From assembly GCA_019359615.1 (NCBI GenBank), contig JAHHHA010000007.1:1-64000 (forward strand): a DNA stretch of 64,000 nt. The letters are read 5' to 3'. Numbering within the stretch: the first letter of the stretch is position 1; every line of letters starts with the position of its first letter. The position numbers and the translations under genes are program-made. The notes beneath the pieces are model-generated. The model was not told where the DNA came from, made no database searches, and saw nothing but the letters and a program-made list of their open reading frames with translations. Shown piece after piece: positions 62,737-64,000 of the stretch. Origin of the DNA: Cyanosarcina radialis HA8281-LM2. GTDB lineage: Bacteria; Cyanobacteriota; Cyanobacteriia; Cyanobacteriales; CCAP-1448.

Positions 62737-64000
62737 ATGCACCGGATCGCTGCCATCCCAGGAGGCTGGAACCCCCAAGGTGAGGGCGTAATTTTTATCG
62801 AACAAACACCAGCCCCCATAGCATTTCTGACGGCGGCCGACACCGACATTCAAACTTTATCTGTAGCAGCGTCTCAGTTACCGCCTGACTTTCCAGGTTT
62901 ACGAGTTGCCAATTTGTTGCATTTACAGCAGCAACTAACCATTGATACCTACGCTGAAGAAGTTTTAGAACCAGCTAAAGCGATCGTGCTGCGATTGCTA
63001 GGAGGTAGAGCTTACTGGACATACGGGTTAGAAGTAGTTAAAGAAACCGTAGAACGCACTGGTGCTGCTCTCATAGTTTTACCTGGAGACGATCGCCCAG
63101 ATCCAGATCTCATCGGTCACTCCACCATATCTCTAGCAGCAGTCGATCGATTGTGGCGTTACTTCACAGAAGGGGGAGTTGAGAATTTCGTCAACGCCCT
63201 CAAGTCGATCGCTGACACTTCTTTGGGACAAGCATACAATCCGCCCCCACCAAAAGTCGTTCCTCGCGTAGGAGTTTATGAGTGGAGAGAGAGGGAGAGG
63301 GGAAATACGGAGAATAATCTATGCCCCATGCCCCATGCCCCATGCCCCATGCCCCCTGAAAAAGTGGGGATTTTGTTTTATCGCGCTCATTATTTGGCTG
63401 GGAATACCAGGGTAATAGATGCGCTCTGCCAAGCTTTAGCCGAACGACAACTACAACCAGTACCCGTTTTCGTTTCTTCCCTGCGAGAACCTGACGTGCA
63501 AGCAGAACTGTTGGAGTATTTTCAACCGCCAGAGGAAGAGGGCATTGGCTTGTTGCTCAATACCACTAGTTTTTCGGTTGCCAAACTGGAAACAGAAACA
63601 CCCCAAGTAGATTTATGGCAGCAAATAGATGTGCCAGTATTGCAAGTAATTTTGAGCAGCGGTACTAAAGAGCAGTGGCAATCTCAGTTTCAAGGGCTAT
63701 CGCCGCGAGATTTGGCAATGAATGTCGCTTTGCCAGAAGTAGACGGGCGCATAATTAGCCGGGCGGTTTCCTTTAAAGCCGTACAAACTTGGAATTCGCA
63801 GTTAGAAACCGATGTTGTAGTATACGAGCCAGTTAGCGATCGCATTGCCTTTATCGCCGATTTAGCCGCCAACTGGATGAAATTGCAGCAAACGCCGCCT
63901 GAAGAGCGACGCATCGCCCTAATTTTGGCAAATTACCCCAACCGCGACGGACGGCTAGCTAATGGCGTAGGATTAGACACGCCTGCTAGTTGCATAGAGA
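62737..64000 (+). CDS. cobN: cobaltochelatase subunit CobN (5' part)
   Basis: The frame is open from ATG 62737 to the window edge, giving 421 residues of a protein normally over 1200. MHRIAAIPGG, RLLGGRAYWTYGLE, VGILFYRAHYLAGNT and LANYPNRDGRLANGVGLDTP are CobN/BchH-family segments. CobN inserts cobalt into the corrin ring, and a chlorophyll BchH/ChlH is less likely from these signatures. Just before VGILFYRAHY a segment CPMPHAPCPMPP is translated from a heptamer array (63321-63355). The gene is cut by the window end, not broken. Confidence 0.9.
   Translation, partial: MHRIAAIPGGWNPQGEGVIFIEQTPAPIAFLTAADTDIQTLSVAASQLPPDFPGLRVANLLHLQQQLTIDTYAEEVLEPAKAIVLRLLGGRAYWTYGLEVVKETVERTGAALIVLPGDDRPDPDLIGHSTISLAAVDRLWRYFTEGGVENFVNALKSIADTSLGQAYNPPPPKVVPRVGVYEWRERERGNTENNLCPMPHAPCPMPPEKVGILFYRAHYLAGNTRVIDALCQALAERQLQPVPVFVSSLREPDVQAELLEYFQPPEEEGIGLLLNTTSFSVAKLETETPQVDLWQQIDVPVLQVILSSGTKEQWQSQFQGLSPRDLAMNVALPEVDGRIISRAVSFKAVQTWNSQLETDVVVYEPVSDRIAFIADLAANWMKLQQTPPEERRIALILANYPNRDGRLANGVGLDTPASCIE
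63321..63355. repeat. heptamer ATGCCCC x5 inside cobN
   Basis: Five perfect copies lie within the cobN reading frame. Gain or loss of one unit shifts the frame. Confidence 0.95.

Overview
The window is chromosomal DNA from a beta-cyanobacterium, probably one with a large, repeat-rich genome. Three things show this. HIP1 octamers (GCGATCGC) occur throughout. There is a complete beta-carboxysome locus (ccmK2-K1-L-M-N-O) with a divergent ndhF3-ndhD3-cupA CO2-uptake operon. Heterodimeric flavodiiron genes flv3 and flv1 are also present. Many heptamer and octamer short tandem repeats and dispersed palindromic repeats sit between genes and sometimes inside them. I do not assign a species. I saw no rRNA or tRNA gene and no CRISPR array.

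Region 1 (0.3-16.0 kb) is an accessory island with all genes on the plus strand. It encodes small redox and detoxification enzymes: a DsbA-like protein, two SDRs, two alpha/beta hydrolases, a RidA-like protein, an azoreductase, a SnoaL-like protein, a quinone-reductase-type flavoprotein broken by one in-frame stop, two paralogous BBE-type FAD oxidases, a quinone oxidoreductase, a DJ-1/PfpI protein, an AraC regulator, a cupin, a VOC protein and a RibD-like reductase. Most have their own strong Shine-Dalgarno sequence. Stray copies of the 3' end of the oxidase gene precede each oxidase, which suggests a rearranged tandem array. A 218-bp MITE-like insertion with terminal inverted repeats and a 7-bp target duplication lies at 15.05-15.27 kb. 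A nearly matching copy of the target without the insertion is present at 53.8 kb.

Region 2 (16.2-25.6 kb) holds a rifamycin phosphotransferase (rph), a GST of foreign base composition next to two gene remnants, a truncated MscS-like gene coupled to a phosphoesterase, a ZIP-like membrane protein, a DedA protein, an M48 protease, and coaX carrying an octamer repeat in its coding sequence.

Region 3 (25.7-41.7 kb) is an inorganic-carbon and photoprotection supercluster. flv3 and flv1 are separated by a DUF1016/PDDEXK nuclease gene, and the 3' end of flv1 is triplicated as 145-bp tandem repeats. The minus-strand ccm operon contains an intruding gene pair (aspartyl-protease-like plus a small partner) between ccmN and ccmO. 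The ndhF3-ndhD3-cupA operon runs divergently. Together these genes supply CO2 hydration at the thylakoid, the carboxysome shell and its Rubisco-condensing scaffold, and electron discharge to O2 when carbon is limiting.

Region 4 (41.7-64.0 kb) mixes housekeeping genes (lipA, ffh, sbcD and the start of cobN) with signalling genes (a Ser/Thr kinase, a response regulator, and a histidine kinase with a cyanobacteriochrome-like GAF domain). It also has an FG-GAP-like repeat protein and a three-gene heme-peroxidase cluster (a catalase-like protein, a DyP peroxidase and an unrecognised two-domain protein). That triad and the ccm-embedded gene pair are the best candidates for undescribed biology.
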